Below the pieces are notes generated by a model. It worked only from the letters and a program-made list of their open reading frames with translations. It did no database searches and was not told the origin of the DNA. The translations under genes were made by a program, and so were the position numbers. A stretch of DNA of 64,000 bases from Micromonospora sp. CB01531 (GTDB lineage Bacteria > Actinomycetota > Actinomycetes > Mycobacteriales > Micromonosporaceae), in contig NZ_LWLS01000070.1 in NCBI RefSeq assembly GCF_001905095.1, positions 1 through 64,000 on the forward strand, written 5' to 3'. Positions 7,354 to 15,691 of the stretch are shown here, piece by piece (within the stretch, counting starts at the first letter, position 1; each line of letters starts with the position of its first letter).

Positions 7354-9710
7354 GGTGCCGATTCCTCCTGATCATGATTGGCCGGTCGACCGGATCGACC
7401 AACCAGGGGTGGGGGCTCGAAAACGGTGATGGGAGGCAGCGGACCGGTGAACACCTCGACCTCGACCAGTGCGCTGTGCGCGCTCGGCCCCTGACCCAGG
7501 CGGGACGTGCCGTGGTCAGCGGTGAGCGTGTTGGCATTGCCGTGCACGTCGAGGGCGCCGAGAACGCCGGGACGCAACGGGTCGTACCAGGCCCCGGTGG
7601 ACAGTTGGAGCACCCCGCGCCGGACCGCCGGGTCCAGCCGGACGCCGGCCAGGCAGGCACCCCGGTCGTTGTGCACCCGGACCACGTCGCCGTCGCCGAT
7701 GCCGCGCTCGGCCGCGTCGGCCGGGTGCATCCGGCACGGTTCCCGGCCCTCGATCTTGCTGGCCCGGCTGACCCGGCCCATGTCGAGCTGTCCGTGCAGC
7801 CGGGTCCGGGGCTGGTTGGAGACCAGGTGCAGCGGGTAGCGGGTGGCGAGGTCCGCGCCAAGCCACTCGCGCGGCTCCAGCCAGGCCGGGTGCGGTGGGC
7901 AGTCGTCGTATCCGAAGTCGGCGATGGTCTGCGACCAGAGTTCGATCCGGCCGGACGGCGTACGCAGCGGCCGGCCGACCGGGTCGGCTCGGAAGTCACC
8001 GAGCAGCACCCGCCCGCCGCTGGCCGGGATCTCGGCCTGGCCGTCTCGCCAGAAGGTGTCGAAGTCCGGCAGGGTGATCCCCTGGCCGGCCGCCGCCGTC
8101 CGGGTACGGGCGTAGAGGTGCCGGATCCAGCCCAGTTCGTCGCGACCCTCGGTGAACGTCTCCCGGAAACCCAGCCGGCCGGCCAGGTCCACGAAGATGT
8201 CGTGGTCGTTGCGGGCCTGCCCCCGGGGCGGCACCACCTGGTGCATGGCCAGCAGGAACCGGTCCCGGGAGGAGGCGCCGAGGTCGTTGCGTTCCAGGGT
8301 GGTCGTCGCCGGCAGCACGATGTCGGCGTACCGGGCGGTCGGGGTCCACCACGGCTCGTGGACGATCACCGTCTCCGGCCGCCGCCACCCCTCGACCAGC
8401 CGGTTGAGGTCTTGGTGGTGGTGAAATGGATTCCCGCCAGCCCAGTAGACCAGCCGGATGTCCGGGTAGCGCCGCCGCTCGCCGTCGAAGTCGTACCCGC
8501 CGCCCGGGTTGAGCAGCATGTCCACGATCCGGGCGACCGGGATCCAACTGTCGGTCGGGTTGGGGCCGGTCGGCAGGGCCGGGGCCGGGAACGGGTACCG
8601 GCGGTGGCCGATGCTCGCCGCGTCGCCGTAGGCGAAGCCGAAGCCACCTCCGGGTAAGCCGATCTGCCCGAGCACGGCGGCGAGCGCAATCGCCATCCAG
8701 AACGGCTGTTCGCCGTGGTCGGCCCGCTGCAGCGACCAGGTGGCACTGATCAGCGTTCGGTGGGCCGCCATCCGGCGGGCCAGCGCCACGATGTCCGGCG
8801 CCGGCACGTCGGCGATCCGGGCCGCCCAGTCGGCCGACTTGGCTCGGCCGTCGGTCTCGCCGAGCAGGTAAGCGCGGAACCGGTCCCAGCCGGTGCAGTA
8901 CCGGGTCAGGAACTCCTCGTCGTGCCGGCCCTCAACGACCAGGGTGTGTGCGAGGCCCAGCATCAGAGCGGTGTCGGTGTTCGGCCGGACGGCGAGCCAC
9001 TGCGCGTCGAGGAAGTCCGGCGCGTCGTCGCGCAGCGGGCTGACCAGGACGAACTCGGTCCCGGCGGCGTGGATTGCGCGCAGCCGTTCGACCGCGTCGT
9101 GCCGGACCACCCCGCCCGCCTCGACCTGGGCGTTCTTCACCGGCGTACCACCGAACATCACCCACAGTCCGGTGTGCTCCTCCAGCACGTCCCAGGAGGT
9201 GACCTCACCGGCGGTCGGGCCGGCGGTGCCGACGACGTGCGGCAGGATCGCCGACGCCGCCGCGTAGCTGTAGTTGTGCACCTGGCCGGTGCAACCGCCG
9301 AAGCCGTTGAGGAACCGGCCGAGCTGGGTCTTCGCATGGTGGAAGCGGCCGGCGCTGGACCAGCCGTACGAGCCGCCGAAGATCGCGGCGTTGCCGTGCT
9401 CGGCACGGACCCGGGTCAGTTCGGCGGCGACCAGGTCGAGCGCCTCGTCCCAGGAGACTTCGACGAACGGGTCCGCGCCCCGCCGGTCCGAGGTAGCCCC
9501 GGGCCCGTGCTCCAGCCAGCCGCGCCGGACCGACGGAGCGGCCACCCGGGCGGGCGAGTCCAGCGCGTCGGGGATCGACGCCAGCAGCTCCGCCGGCTCC
9601 GGGTCATCCGGGTGCGGGTGCACGGCCACCAGCCGGTCGGCGGTCACCTCGGCGGCGAACGCACCCCAGTGCGACGAATGCGGGACGCGCCGCCGGCCGC
9701 CGGTCACCAC
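7350..9710 (-). CDS. molybdopterin-dependent oxidoreductase of the BisC/TorZ/DMSO-reductase family
   Basis: 786 residues, cytoplasmic: no twin-arginine signal and no N-terminal [4Fe-4S] cysteine motif. This places it with single-subunit BisC/TorA-like enzymes that reduce S- or N-oxides on a bis-MGD molybdenum cofactor. The segment FGGSYGWSSAGRFHHA near residue 110 supplies the serine expected to ligate molybdenum. SLQRADHGEQPFWM, LGQIGLPGGGFGFAYG and the C-terminal cofactor-binding HLVSNQPRTRLHGQLD are typical. It lies inside a catabolic operon, overlapping the ligase by seven bases and OsmC by four. It may act on a sulfoxide, N-oxide or N-hydroxyl intermediate. Substrate unknown. Confidence 0.9.
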   Translation of the reverse strand: MVTGGRRRVPHSSHWGAFAAEVTADRLVAVHPHPDDPEPAELLASIPDALDSPARVAAPSVRRGWLEHGPGATSDRRGADPFVEVSWDEALDLVAAELTRVRAEHGNAAIFGGSYGWSSAGRFHHAKTQLGRFLNGFGGCTGQVHNYSYAAASAILPHVVGTAGPTAGEVTSWDVLEEHTGLWVMFGGTPVKNAQVEAGGVVRHDAVERLRAIHAAGTEFVLVSPLRDDAPDFLDAQWLAVRPNTDTALMLGLAHTLVVEGRHDEEFLTRYCTGWDRFRAYLLGETDGRAKSADWAARIADVPAPDIVALARRMAAHRTLISATWSLQRADHGEQPFWMAIALAAVLGQIGLPGGGFGFAYGDAASIGHRRYPFPAPALPTGPNPTDSWIPVARIVDMLLNPGGGYDFDGERRRYPDIRLVYWAGGNPFHHHQDLNRLVEGWRRPETVIVHEPWWTPTARYADIVLPATTTLERNDLGASSRDRFLLAMHQVVPPRGQARNDHDIFVDLAGRLGFRETFTEGRDELGWIRHLYARTRTAAAGQGITLPDFDTFWRDGQAEIPASGGRVLLGDFRADPVGRPLRTPSGRIELWSQTIADFGYDDCPPHPAWLEPREWLGADLATRYPLHLVSNQPRTRLHGQLDMGRVSRASKIEGREPCRMHPADAAERGIGDGDVVRVHNDRGACLAGVRLDPAVRRGVLQLSTGAWYDPLRPGVLGALDVHGNANTLTADHGTSRLGQGPSAHSALVEVEVFTGPLPPITVFEPPPLVGRSGRPANHDQEESAP

Positions 9711-11317
9711 CGGTTGCCCCCTTCGCGGAGCGCCCGGCGTTGCACCTTGCCGGTGGCGGTACGGGGGATCGCCGGGTGCAGGTGCAGCCGGCGGGGGGCG
9801 GCGTGCCAGCCGACCCGCTGGCCGACCCAGGTACGCAGCTCGCGGAGCAGGTCCTCAGGCCGGGGCGTGGTGCCCGCGTCGGCGAGCACGATGTGTGCGG
9901 CGACCACTTGCCCCTTTACCGGGTCCGGTTCGCCGACGCAGGCGGCGTCGACGACCAGCGGATGCTCCAGCAGTACGGTCTCCACCTCCACCGGCCCGAC
10001 GTTGTAGCCAGCCGAGACGATGACGTCGTCGGCCCGCCCGACGTACCAGTACCGCCCCTCCTCGTCCCGGCGGGCCAGGTCCTCGGTGAGGAACCAGCCG
10101 TCGGCAAAGCGGGCCGCCCACTCGTCTTCCCGGCCCCAGTAGCCCGCGCTGAGGAAGTAGCCGTTGTCCCGGACCGCGACGCGGCCCTCGCCCGGTCCAC
10201 GGACCGGGCTGCCGTCCGGGTCGAGCAGGTCGACCTCGAACCCGGGCAGGGCCACCCCCATCGAGCCCGGGGCGACCGCGGGTGCGCCGGGGTGCCGCAG
10301 GTTGCCGGTGACCATGCCCAGTTCGGACAGGCCATAGCTGTCGTGCACGACCACCCCGACGGTCCGGTCGAACCAGTCGATGGTGGCCGCGTCGAGCGGC
10401 TCACCGGCGCTGGTCGCGGCCCGGAACCCAGGCGGGACCAGCTTCGCCCCGGCGGCGGCGAGCTGCCGGAACGCGGTCGGTGCCGCCGCGACGTGCCCGG
10501 CGTCGACCGCGCGGACACATGACCACCAGCCCTCGGCGCTGAACGGCCCCTCGTACACCACCCGAGACACCCCCTGGCTCATCGGGGCGAGTCCGGTGGT
10601 GAACAGACCGAACGACCAGCCGGCATCCGCCCCGGAGAAGAGCACGTCACCGGGGCCGACGCCGAGGCAGTACCGGACGTACGGCAGCAGGCTGAGCACC
10701 GCCCGGTGCGGGATGAGACAGCCCTTGGGGCGACCGGTGGTCCCGGAGGTGTACATGATGGTCGAGGTCTCGTGCAGACCGGTGGCGACCGGCGCGGGCA
10801 CCCCGTTCAGCCGGTTGATCATGTCGTCGAGCAGCGCGTCGCCCGGCTCGCCGGCACCACCAACCATCAGGGTCCGCAGGTCGGGCAGGACGTCCTGGAC
10901 GGCGGCGAGGTTGGCCCGGTTGGCCGGGTCGGTGACGACCACCTTCGGGCCGCTGTCAACGAGCCGGACCCGCAGCCCGTCCCCGCCGAACCCGCTGAAC
11001 AGCGGGACGTACACCGCGCCCAGTCGCCACACCGCGAGGGCGGTGGCGAACACCGCTGGCCGGCGGGAAATGAGGCCGGCCACCCGGTCGCCCCGGCCGA
11101 CCCCCAGGGCCGAGAGCACCCCGGCGATCTCACCGGCCCGTCGCATCAGTGCCGCCCCAGAGTACCGGTGGGTGCTGCCGTCCTCCCGATGCCAGATCAC
11201 CGCCGGGTCTGCGCCGAGGTGCAGCAGGCCGGCGTTGAACGACCCGTCGGCGCCGACGCCCAGGGCCCGGCCCTGCGCTGTCCAGTCCCACTCGGGGGTC
11301 ACGTCGCGGGCGCTCAT
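9704..11317 (-). CDS. AMP-forming acyl-CoA synthetase (ACS/benzoate-CoA ligase-like)
   Basis: 537 residues from ATG 11317, which shares ATGA with the upstream stop. It activates a carboxylic acid to its CoA thioester. The P-loop is STIMYTSGTTGRPKGCLIPH near residue 165, followed by SYGLSELGMVTGNL, then the ligase hinge YWYVGRADDVIVSAGYNVGP. The C-terminal lysine region is PRTATGKVQRRALREG. The spacing resembles medium-chain acyl- or benzoate-type ligases rather than true acetyl-CoA synthetase, being shorter. In context it probably primes the acid released by the amidases for the CoA-linked steps encoded at 27187-30763 and 34918-35679. Acid specificity unknown. Confidence 0.9.
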   Translation of the reverse strand: MSARDVTPEWDWTAQGRALGVGADGSFNAGLLHLGADPAVIWHREDGSTHRYSGAALMRRAGEIAGVLSALGVGRGDRVAGLISRRPAVFATALAVWRLGAVYVPLFSGFGGDGLRVRLVDSGPKVVVTDPANRANLAAVQDVLPDLRTLMVGGAGEPGDALLDDMINRLNGVPAPVATGLHETSTIMYTSGTTGRPKGCLIPHRAVLSLLPYVRYCLGVGPGDVLFSGADAGWSFGLFTTGLAPMSQGVSRVVYEGPFSAEGWWSCVRAVDAGHVAAAPTAFRQLAAAGAKLVPPGFRAATSAGEPLDAATIDWFDRTVGVVVHDSYGLSELGMVTGNLRHPGAPAVAPGSMGVALPGFEVDLLDPDGSPVRGPGEGRVAVRDNGYFLSAGYWGREDEWAARFADGWFLTEDLARRDEEGRYWYVGRADDVIVSAGYNVGPVEVETVLLEHPLVVDAACVGEPDPVKGQVVAAHIVLADAGTTPRPEDLLRELRTWVGQRVGWHAAPRRLHLHPAIPRTATGKVQRRALREGGNRW

Positions 11318-12546
11318 CGAGCCACCCCCGCCTGGGGCGCGGCCGGGCCCGAGGCCAGCCACTGTTCGTACCGGCTCGGGCGGGCCTGCAACCACAGCCC
11401 TTCCAGTTTGGCCGGCGAGCCGTCGGAGAACCGCTGCGGACGGAAGATGCCCAGCGGGATGGCCGGTTCCCCGCCCCGGATCTCCGCGCCGATGCTCGGG
11501 GCCAGCCCCATCCCGATGCAGATGCCGTGCCCGCTGAAGCCGGCCGCGCTGTAGACGTTGGCCAGGTGCGTCCAGCCGAGCACCGGATTGTCGTCCGGGG
11601 TCACCTCGATCACCCCGGCCCAGGCCCGGGTGAACGGGCGTCCGGCGAGGGCCGGCACGCGGCGGCCGACCCGGCGGGCCAACTCCTCGGCCTCCACCCA
11701 CTCGGCGGCCATTCCCGGGGTCGGCGGCGCCTCGTCCAGGATGGGTTTGAAAGCGGCGCCGGACCAGACGTCCCGCTGGTGGGGGCGGACGTAGAAACGT
11801 GACCCGCAGTCGAAGGTGTGCGGCATGGTCGGCGACAGTGGCGGCACGTCCGCCATCACGAAGACCTGGGACCGACGCGGGACAATCGGCAGGTCACCGC
11901 CGTAGCTCCGGGCCAGCGTCGGTGCCCAGGCGCCCGCGCAGTTCACCACCGTCCCGGCCGGGATGGTGCCGACGGCGGTGACCACGCCGGTGGCCCGGTC
12001 ACCGTCGCTCTCGATCCGGTGCACGGCGGTGCCCTCCAGCACCCGTACGCCGCTGCGCAGCACCCGGTTGCGCAGCGCCGCCGCCAGCAGTATCGGGTCG
12101 AGGTAGCCGTCGGTCGGGCCGAAGCAGGCGCCGAGCACACCGTCCAGGTCAACGTCCGGGGCGATCTCCGCGATCTCGTCCGGCGCGATCATGCGGGTGT
12201 CGACACCGAGGGCGTTCTGCCGGACCACGCCCTCGGCGAGCCGGTCCCGCTGTGCGTCGTCGGTGTACAGCAGCAGGTAGCCGACCTGCCGGTAGTCGAC
12301 CGGGCCGTCCTCGGCCACTAGTTGGCGCAGCCGGGCCGAGGTCTCTAGCGCGGCGAGGATGTTCGCGTCCTGATAGAACTGGTGCCGGACCCCGCCGGCG
12401 TTGCGCGACGTTGACGCCCCACCCAACCGGTCCCGATCGACCAGTAGGACGTCCGTGCCGGCCGCGTCGAGTTCCAGGGCGACAGACATGCCGACGACGC
12501 CTCCGCCGACGACGACAACTTCGTATCCTCGCTGCTCCGCCTGCAT
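11314..12546 (-). CDS. FAD-dependent amine/amino-acid oxidase (DAO family, sarcosine oxidase beta-like)
   Basis: 410 residues. The N-terminal dinucleotide motif VVVVGGGVVGMSVALELDAA binds FAD, followed by DRDRLGGASTSRNAGGVRHQ, the typical second FAD-contact region with a possible covalent or stacking site. The C-terminal segments ITRAW-like FTRAWAGVIEVTPDDNPVLG and YSAAGFSGHGICIGMGLAPS are signatures of sarcosine/dimethylglycine-type oxidases. It would oxidise a secondary amine or amino acid formed after ring opening. It starts 17 bases after the amidohydrolase stop, and its own stop overlaps the ligase ATG. A paralogous gene lies at 33763. Confidence 0.88.
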   Translation of the reverse strand: MQAEQRGYEVVVVGGGVVGMSVALELDAAGTDVLLVDRDRLGGASTSRNAGGVRHQFYQDANILAALETSARLRQLVAEDGPVDYRQVGYLLLYTDDAQRDRLAEGVVRQNALGVDTRMIAPDEIAEIAPDVDLDGVLGACFGPTDGYLDPILLAAALRNRVLRSGVRVLEGTAVHRIESDGDRATGVVTAVGTIPAGTVVNCAGAWAPTLARSYGGDLPIVPRRSQVFVMADVPPLSPTMPHTFDCGSRFYVRPHQRDVWSGAAFKPILDEAPPTPGMAAEWVEAEELARRVGRRVPALAGRPFTRAWAGVIEVTPDDNPVLGWTHLANVYSAAGFSGHGICIGMGLAPSIGAEIRGGEPAIPLGIFRPQRFSDGSPAKLEGLWLQARPSRYEQWLASGPAAPQAGVAR

Positions 12547-12563
12547 GTCCGTGTACCGCCCTC

Positions 12564-13967
12564 TCAGCGATCCAGCCGGGTTTGCAATCGACCTGGGCCC
12601 ACGTCCGTGCGGACCACTCCGTCGGTCATCAGGATTTCGCCACGTCGGATGGTCACCACCGGCCGTCCGACGAGTTCGCGCCCCTCCAGGAGGCTCATCC
12701 GGGCCCGGGTCTGCAACTGGGCGCCGCGCACTGTCCAGCGCCGCTCCGGATCCCAGACCACCAGGTCCGCGTCGCTGCCCACCGCGATGGTGCCCTTGCG
12801 CGGGAACAGCTTGAACAGCTTGGCGGCCGCCGTCGAGGTCACCTCTACGAACCGGGACAACGACAGCCGACCGGTACGCACGCCCTCGCTGTACAGCGAG
12901 CAGAGGAGGGTTTCCAGGTCCGCCATGCCCGGCCGGGTGCGGGCCACGCTGAGCGTGGGGTCGAGCTTCGCCTCCCGGGTCCACGGTGCGTGGTCGGTGC
13001 AGCAGGTGCTGATCGTCCCCTGCTCCAGCCCGCGCCACAGCGCATCGACGTCGGCGTCGGTGCGCAGTGGTGGGTTCCCGACGTACAGTGCCGGTTCGTC
13101 GCCGCTGAACCGTTCGTCGGTGAAGAGCAGATAGATCGGTCTGGTCTCGACGTGGACCGGCACCCCCCGCTCCCGGCCGTGGGTGGCGGCCCGCAGCGCC
13201 CGTTCGCTGGACAGGTGCACGAGGTAGATGGGCGCGCCGGTCACCTCGGCGAAGGCGACCGCCCGTTCCACCGCCGCCACCTCGCTGGCCACTGGCCGGG
13301 TGGCCGGGAAGTACGACAGGTCGGTGTGACCGGCCTGCACGAGCTGGTCGGTGAGATGGCCGATGATGCAGCCGTCCTCGCAGTGCACCAGGGTCAGCAA
13401 TCCGGCGCGACCGGCGGTGGTCAGCACCGAGAGGTAGTCGCGGGCCCGGCTGTCGAAGTCGCCCATGTGCATGAATATCTTGAGGCTGGGGTAGCCGGCC
13501 GCCGCCAGGGCGGGCAGCTCGGCGATCCGCTCCGGGCTCGGGTCCAGCAGCACCGGGTGCAACAGGAAGTCGACGAGGCTCTGCTCGGCCGCGGCCCGGC
13601 CGATCCGGTCCAGTCCGGTCAGCAGGTGCTCGCCCGGGCGGGTGAAGGCGATGTCGCCGACCGTGGTGATCCCGCCGGCCGCGGCGGCCCGGGAGCCGGA
13701 CGCGTAGTCGTCGGCCCAGGCCAGTCGCCGTTCGGCGGTCTCCACCGGGGTGAAGTGCACGTGCGCGTCGATCCCGCCGGGCAGCACCAGCAGACCGGTG
13801 GCGTCGATCTCGCAGCGGGCCGGGCCGACCCGTTCGCCGAGCTGCACCACGCGCCCGTCGCGGACGCCGATGTCGGCCGGTCCGTCGGATGCAGCGGTGA
13901 TCACCCGCCCGCCCCGGATCACCAGATCCAGGTCGGCGGTGGCCACGCCCTCGGTCAGTCGGCTCAC
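12564..13967 (-). CDS. dihydropyrimidinase/hydantoinase-like amidohydrolase
   Basis: About 467 residues. Binuclear metal amidohydrolase features are in order: GGIDAHVHF, the lysine that would be carboxylated in SLKIFMHM, LVHCEDG, YLVHLSSERA and CTDHAPWT. This is the D-hydantoinase, dihydropyrimidinase and allantoinase group, which opens cyclic ureides and imides to carbamoyl acids. GTG at 13967 is chosen because it gives the GTGA overlap used throughout the operon and has GGGGGA eleven bases upstream. ATG 13979 (four codons longer) is the alternative but has its purine tract too close. Neighbouring N-carbamoylsarcosine amidase-like and HyuA/HyuB genes fit hydantoin-type chemistry. Confidence 0.88.
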   Translation of the reverse strand: MSRLTEGVATADLDLVIRGGRVITAASDGPADIGVRDGRVVQLGERVGPARCEIDATGLLVLPGGIDAHVHFTPVETAERRLAWADDYASGSRAAAAGGITTVGDIAFTRPGEHLLTGLDRIGRAAAEQSLVDFLLHPVLLDPSPERIAELPALAAAGYPSLKIFMHMGDFDSRARDYLSVLTTAGRAGLLTLVHCEDGCIIGHLTDQLVQAGHTDLSYFPATRPVASEVAAVERAVAFAEVTGAPIYLVHLSSERALRAATHGRERGVPVHVETRPIYLLFTDERFSGDEPALYVGNPPLRTDADVDALWRGLEQGTISTCCTDHAPWTREAKLDPTLSVARTRPGMADLETLLCSLYSEGVRTGRLSLSRFVEVTSTAAAKLFKLFPRKGTIAVGSDADLVVWDPERRWTVRGAQLQTRARMSLLEGRELVGRPVVTIRRGEILMTDGVVRTDVGPGRLQTRLDR

Positions 13968-14758
13968 TGCGCGGTCCATCCCCCGTCGACCAGCAATGTC
14001 GTCCCCGTGACGTACGAGGACGCGTCGCTGGCCAGGAAGAGCGCGGCGCCGACGAGTTCCTCCGTCTCGCCGACCCGCCCGAGGGGGATGGCCGCCCGGA
14101 CCTTGGCACCTTGGGAGCTGGCCAGGTACGGCTCGGTCATCGCGGTACGGAAGTAGCCGGGGGCGAGGCAGTTGACGCGTACCCCCCGGTCGGCCCACTC
14201 GACGGCGAGCGCCTTGGTCAGCATCTCGACCCCGCCCTTGCTGGCCGCGTACGCGCACATCCGGGGCACCCCGACCGAGCCGTGCACTGAGGAGACGTTG
14301 ACGATGCTGCCGCCACCGTTGGCGATCATCAGACGGCCCGCCTCGCGGCAGCAGTAGAAGGTGCCGCTGAGGTTGACGTCGATCACGTCGTGCCAGGCGG
14401 CGTCGCTGAGGTTCTCGCTGCGGACCACGGTGGGGCTGATGCCGGCCATGTTGACCAGCACGTCGAGCGTGCCCCACTCCTCGGCGATGCGTTCGGCGAC
14501 CTCGCGGACCGCCGCCGCGTCGGAGACGTCGGCCGTGAAGGGGCGCACCTCGCCGGGGTAGTCGGACAGCTCGGCGCCGAGGGTCGCCAACTGCTCGGCG
14601 CTGCGGGCGGTCACCGCGAGCCGGGCGCCGGACCGGCCGACGGCGGCGGCGATCGCCCGGCCGAGCCCTCGGCCGGCGCCGGTCACCCAGACCACCTTGT
14701 CCGCCAGCGAGCGTTCCCAGAACGGGAGCTGGTCGACCTGGTCGGCGGGAAGCATCAT
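13964..14758 (-). CDS. short-chain dehydrogenase/reductase
   Basis: 264 residues. The NAD(P) motif is VVWVTGAGRGLGRAIA, then NMAGI, the serine in IVNVSSVHG, catalytic YAASKGG and the C-terminal LASDASSYVTGTTLLVDGGW. It is a classical SDR of about the usual length, with a 15-residue N-terminal extension. It would oxidise a hydroxyl or reduce a carbonyl intermediate. Both its start (ATGA with the cysteine hydrolase stop) and its stop (GTGA with the amidohydrolase) overlap neighbours, showing tight translational coupling. Substrate not deducible. Confidence 0.9.
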   Translation of the reverse strand: MMLPADQVDQLPFWERSLADKVVWVTGAGRGLGRAIAAAVGRSGARLAVTARSAEQLATLGAELSDYPGEVRPFTADVSDAAAVREVAERIAEEWGTLDVLVNMAGISPTVVRSENLSDAAWHDVIDVNLSGTFYCCREAGRLMIANGGGSIVNVSSVHGSVGVPRMCAYAASKGGVEMLTKALAVEWADRGVRVNCLAPGYFRTAMTEPYLASSQGAKVRAAIPLGRVGETEELVGAALFLASDASSYVTGTTLLVDGGWTAQ

Positions 14759-15420
14759 TCGCCCGGCTCCGTCACCACGCGGGCGGTGAGCCCGGCGATG
14801 GCCTCGTCGAGAGAGATCACGTCGCCGTACTTGGTGTCGATGTCGTTGAGCGAGGCGCGCATCGACGGGCCGGAGGCGTCCGCCACGCAGTCTCGGGGCA
14901 CGAGCACTCGATAGTTGTGGGAGAGCCCGTCGACGACGGTGGCGCGGACGCAGCCGCTCAGGCTGGTGCCGCAGACCACCAGGGTGTCCACCGACAGCGC
15001 GGCGAGCCGCTGTTGCAGGTCGGTGTTGAAGAAGGACGATGGTGCCCGTTTCTCCAGGACCACGTCGCCGTCCACCGGGGCGATCAACTGGTCGATCTCG
15101 CAGCCCCAACTGCCTCGGACGTTCTCCACCAGGGTGGCGGCCTTCATCCCCCAGACCCCGGCGTCGGGCGCCTCCGGGTCGTACCCCATGTAGGTGTAGA
15201 AGACCGGGACCCCTTGCTCGCGGGCCGCGGCGAGCAGGACTGCGGTCGCCTGGACCGGGGCGAGGCTCGCCGACCGCCAGGTCCGGGTGTACGTCTGCTG
15301 GAAGTCGACAACGATCACGGCGGGACGGACGCCGAAGCCGACCCGGCCGCCGACGCCGTGACTGGCGTAGAGCTTCCGGGCTTCGTCCTCGGTGGTGGCG
15401 GCGGAGTCGTTGACCGGCAT
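14755..15420 (-). CDS. isochorismatase-family cysteine hydrolase, N-carbamoylsarcosine amidase-like
   Basis: About 221 residues. The catalytic aspartate is in AVIVVDFQQTYT, the lysine in VVLEKRAPSSFFNTDL and the nucleophilic cysteine in GTSLSGCVRATVVDGLSH. The GxSxSGCVRAT form is that of N-carbamoylsarcosine amidases and related carbamoyl-amide hydrolases. The frame opens at GTG 15471, but ATG 15420 is preferred because GAGGA lies five bases before it and because the upstream starts crowd the operator at 15480. It is the first gene of the leftward eleven-gene operon. It probably removes ammonia and CO2 from a carbamoyl acid made by the ring-opening hydrolase. Confidence 0.85.
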   Translation of the reverse strand: MPVNDSAATTEDEARKLYASHGVGGRVGFGVRPAVIVVDFQQTYTRTWRSASLAPVQATAVLLAAAREQGVPVFYTYMGYDPEAPDAGVWGMKAATLVENVRGSWGCEIDQLIAPVDGDVVLEKRAPSSFFNTDLQQRLAALSVDTLVVCGTSLSGCVRATVVDGLSHNYRVLVPRDCVADASGPSMRASLNDIDTKYGDVISLDEAIAGLTARVVTEPGE

Positions 15421-15479
15421 GTCTTCCTCACCCATCTCCGGGCCGCCCACCGGCGGCGATATGTCCGCCACCGTACAAC

Positions 15480-15497
15480 AGACCGGACGTTCGGTCT
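15480..15497. promoter_or_regulatory. TetR-type operator A, for the leftward operon
   Basis: AGACCGGACGTTCGGTCT is an 18-bp palindrome with one mismatched pair. It is one of six related palindromes in this island (see 15606, 24200, 27091, 31729, 33707). It lies 60 bases upstream of the chosen start of the cysteine hydrolase gene. Confidence 0.7.
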
Positions 15498-15570
15498 AGT
15501 GCTCCGGAGGCGCTCCGAATAGGTCCGACGAATCGCTGCCACCAGCGGGAATCCGGCCCCGAAAGAGCTA

Positions 15571-15599
15571 TTGACTGGCTTGCCGCCCTGGGGTTTCAT
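15571..15599 (+). promoter_or_regulatory. candidate promoter for the MmgE/PrpD-Hyu operon
   Basis: TTGACT at 15571-15576 matches a -35 box, and TTTCAT at 15594-15599 is a weak -10 after 17 bases. Transcription would begin near 15606, inside operator B, which would explain repression by a bound TetR protein. Confidence 0.4.
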
Positions 15600-15605
15600 G
15601 TGCCA

Positions 15606-15621
15606 GACCGAACGTTCAGTC
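15606..15621. promoter_or_regulatory. TetR-type operator B, for the rightward Hyu operon
   Basis: GACCGAACGTTCAGTC is a 16-bp palindrome with one mismatched pair, close to the shared form ACCGAACGNTCGGT. It sits 110 bp from operator A in the divergent promoter region and just downstream of the candidate -10 box. Confidence 0.7.
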
Positions 15622-15643
15622 GGCACCCTCCTCGGGAGGCGAC

Positions 15644-15691
15644 GTGATCCGCTGTGGAGTGCCGTCCCGCCCCGCCGGGCGGCGACGGTGA
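15644..15691 (+). CDS. possible 15-codon upstream ORF coupled to MmgE/PrpD
   Basis: GGGAGG at 15634-15639 is followed four bases later by GTG 15644, which opens a short frame (VIRCGVPSRPAGRR). It ends in TGA at 15689-15691, and that stop overlaps the in-frame GTG 15688 of the MmgE/PrpD gene as GTGA. The MmgE/PrpD start has no good ribosome site of its own, so the short frame may deliver ribosomes to it. It may equally be chance; the arginine-rich end is not a recognised leader peptide. Confidence 0.35.
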   Translation: MIRCGVPSRPAGRRR

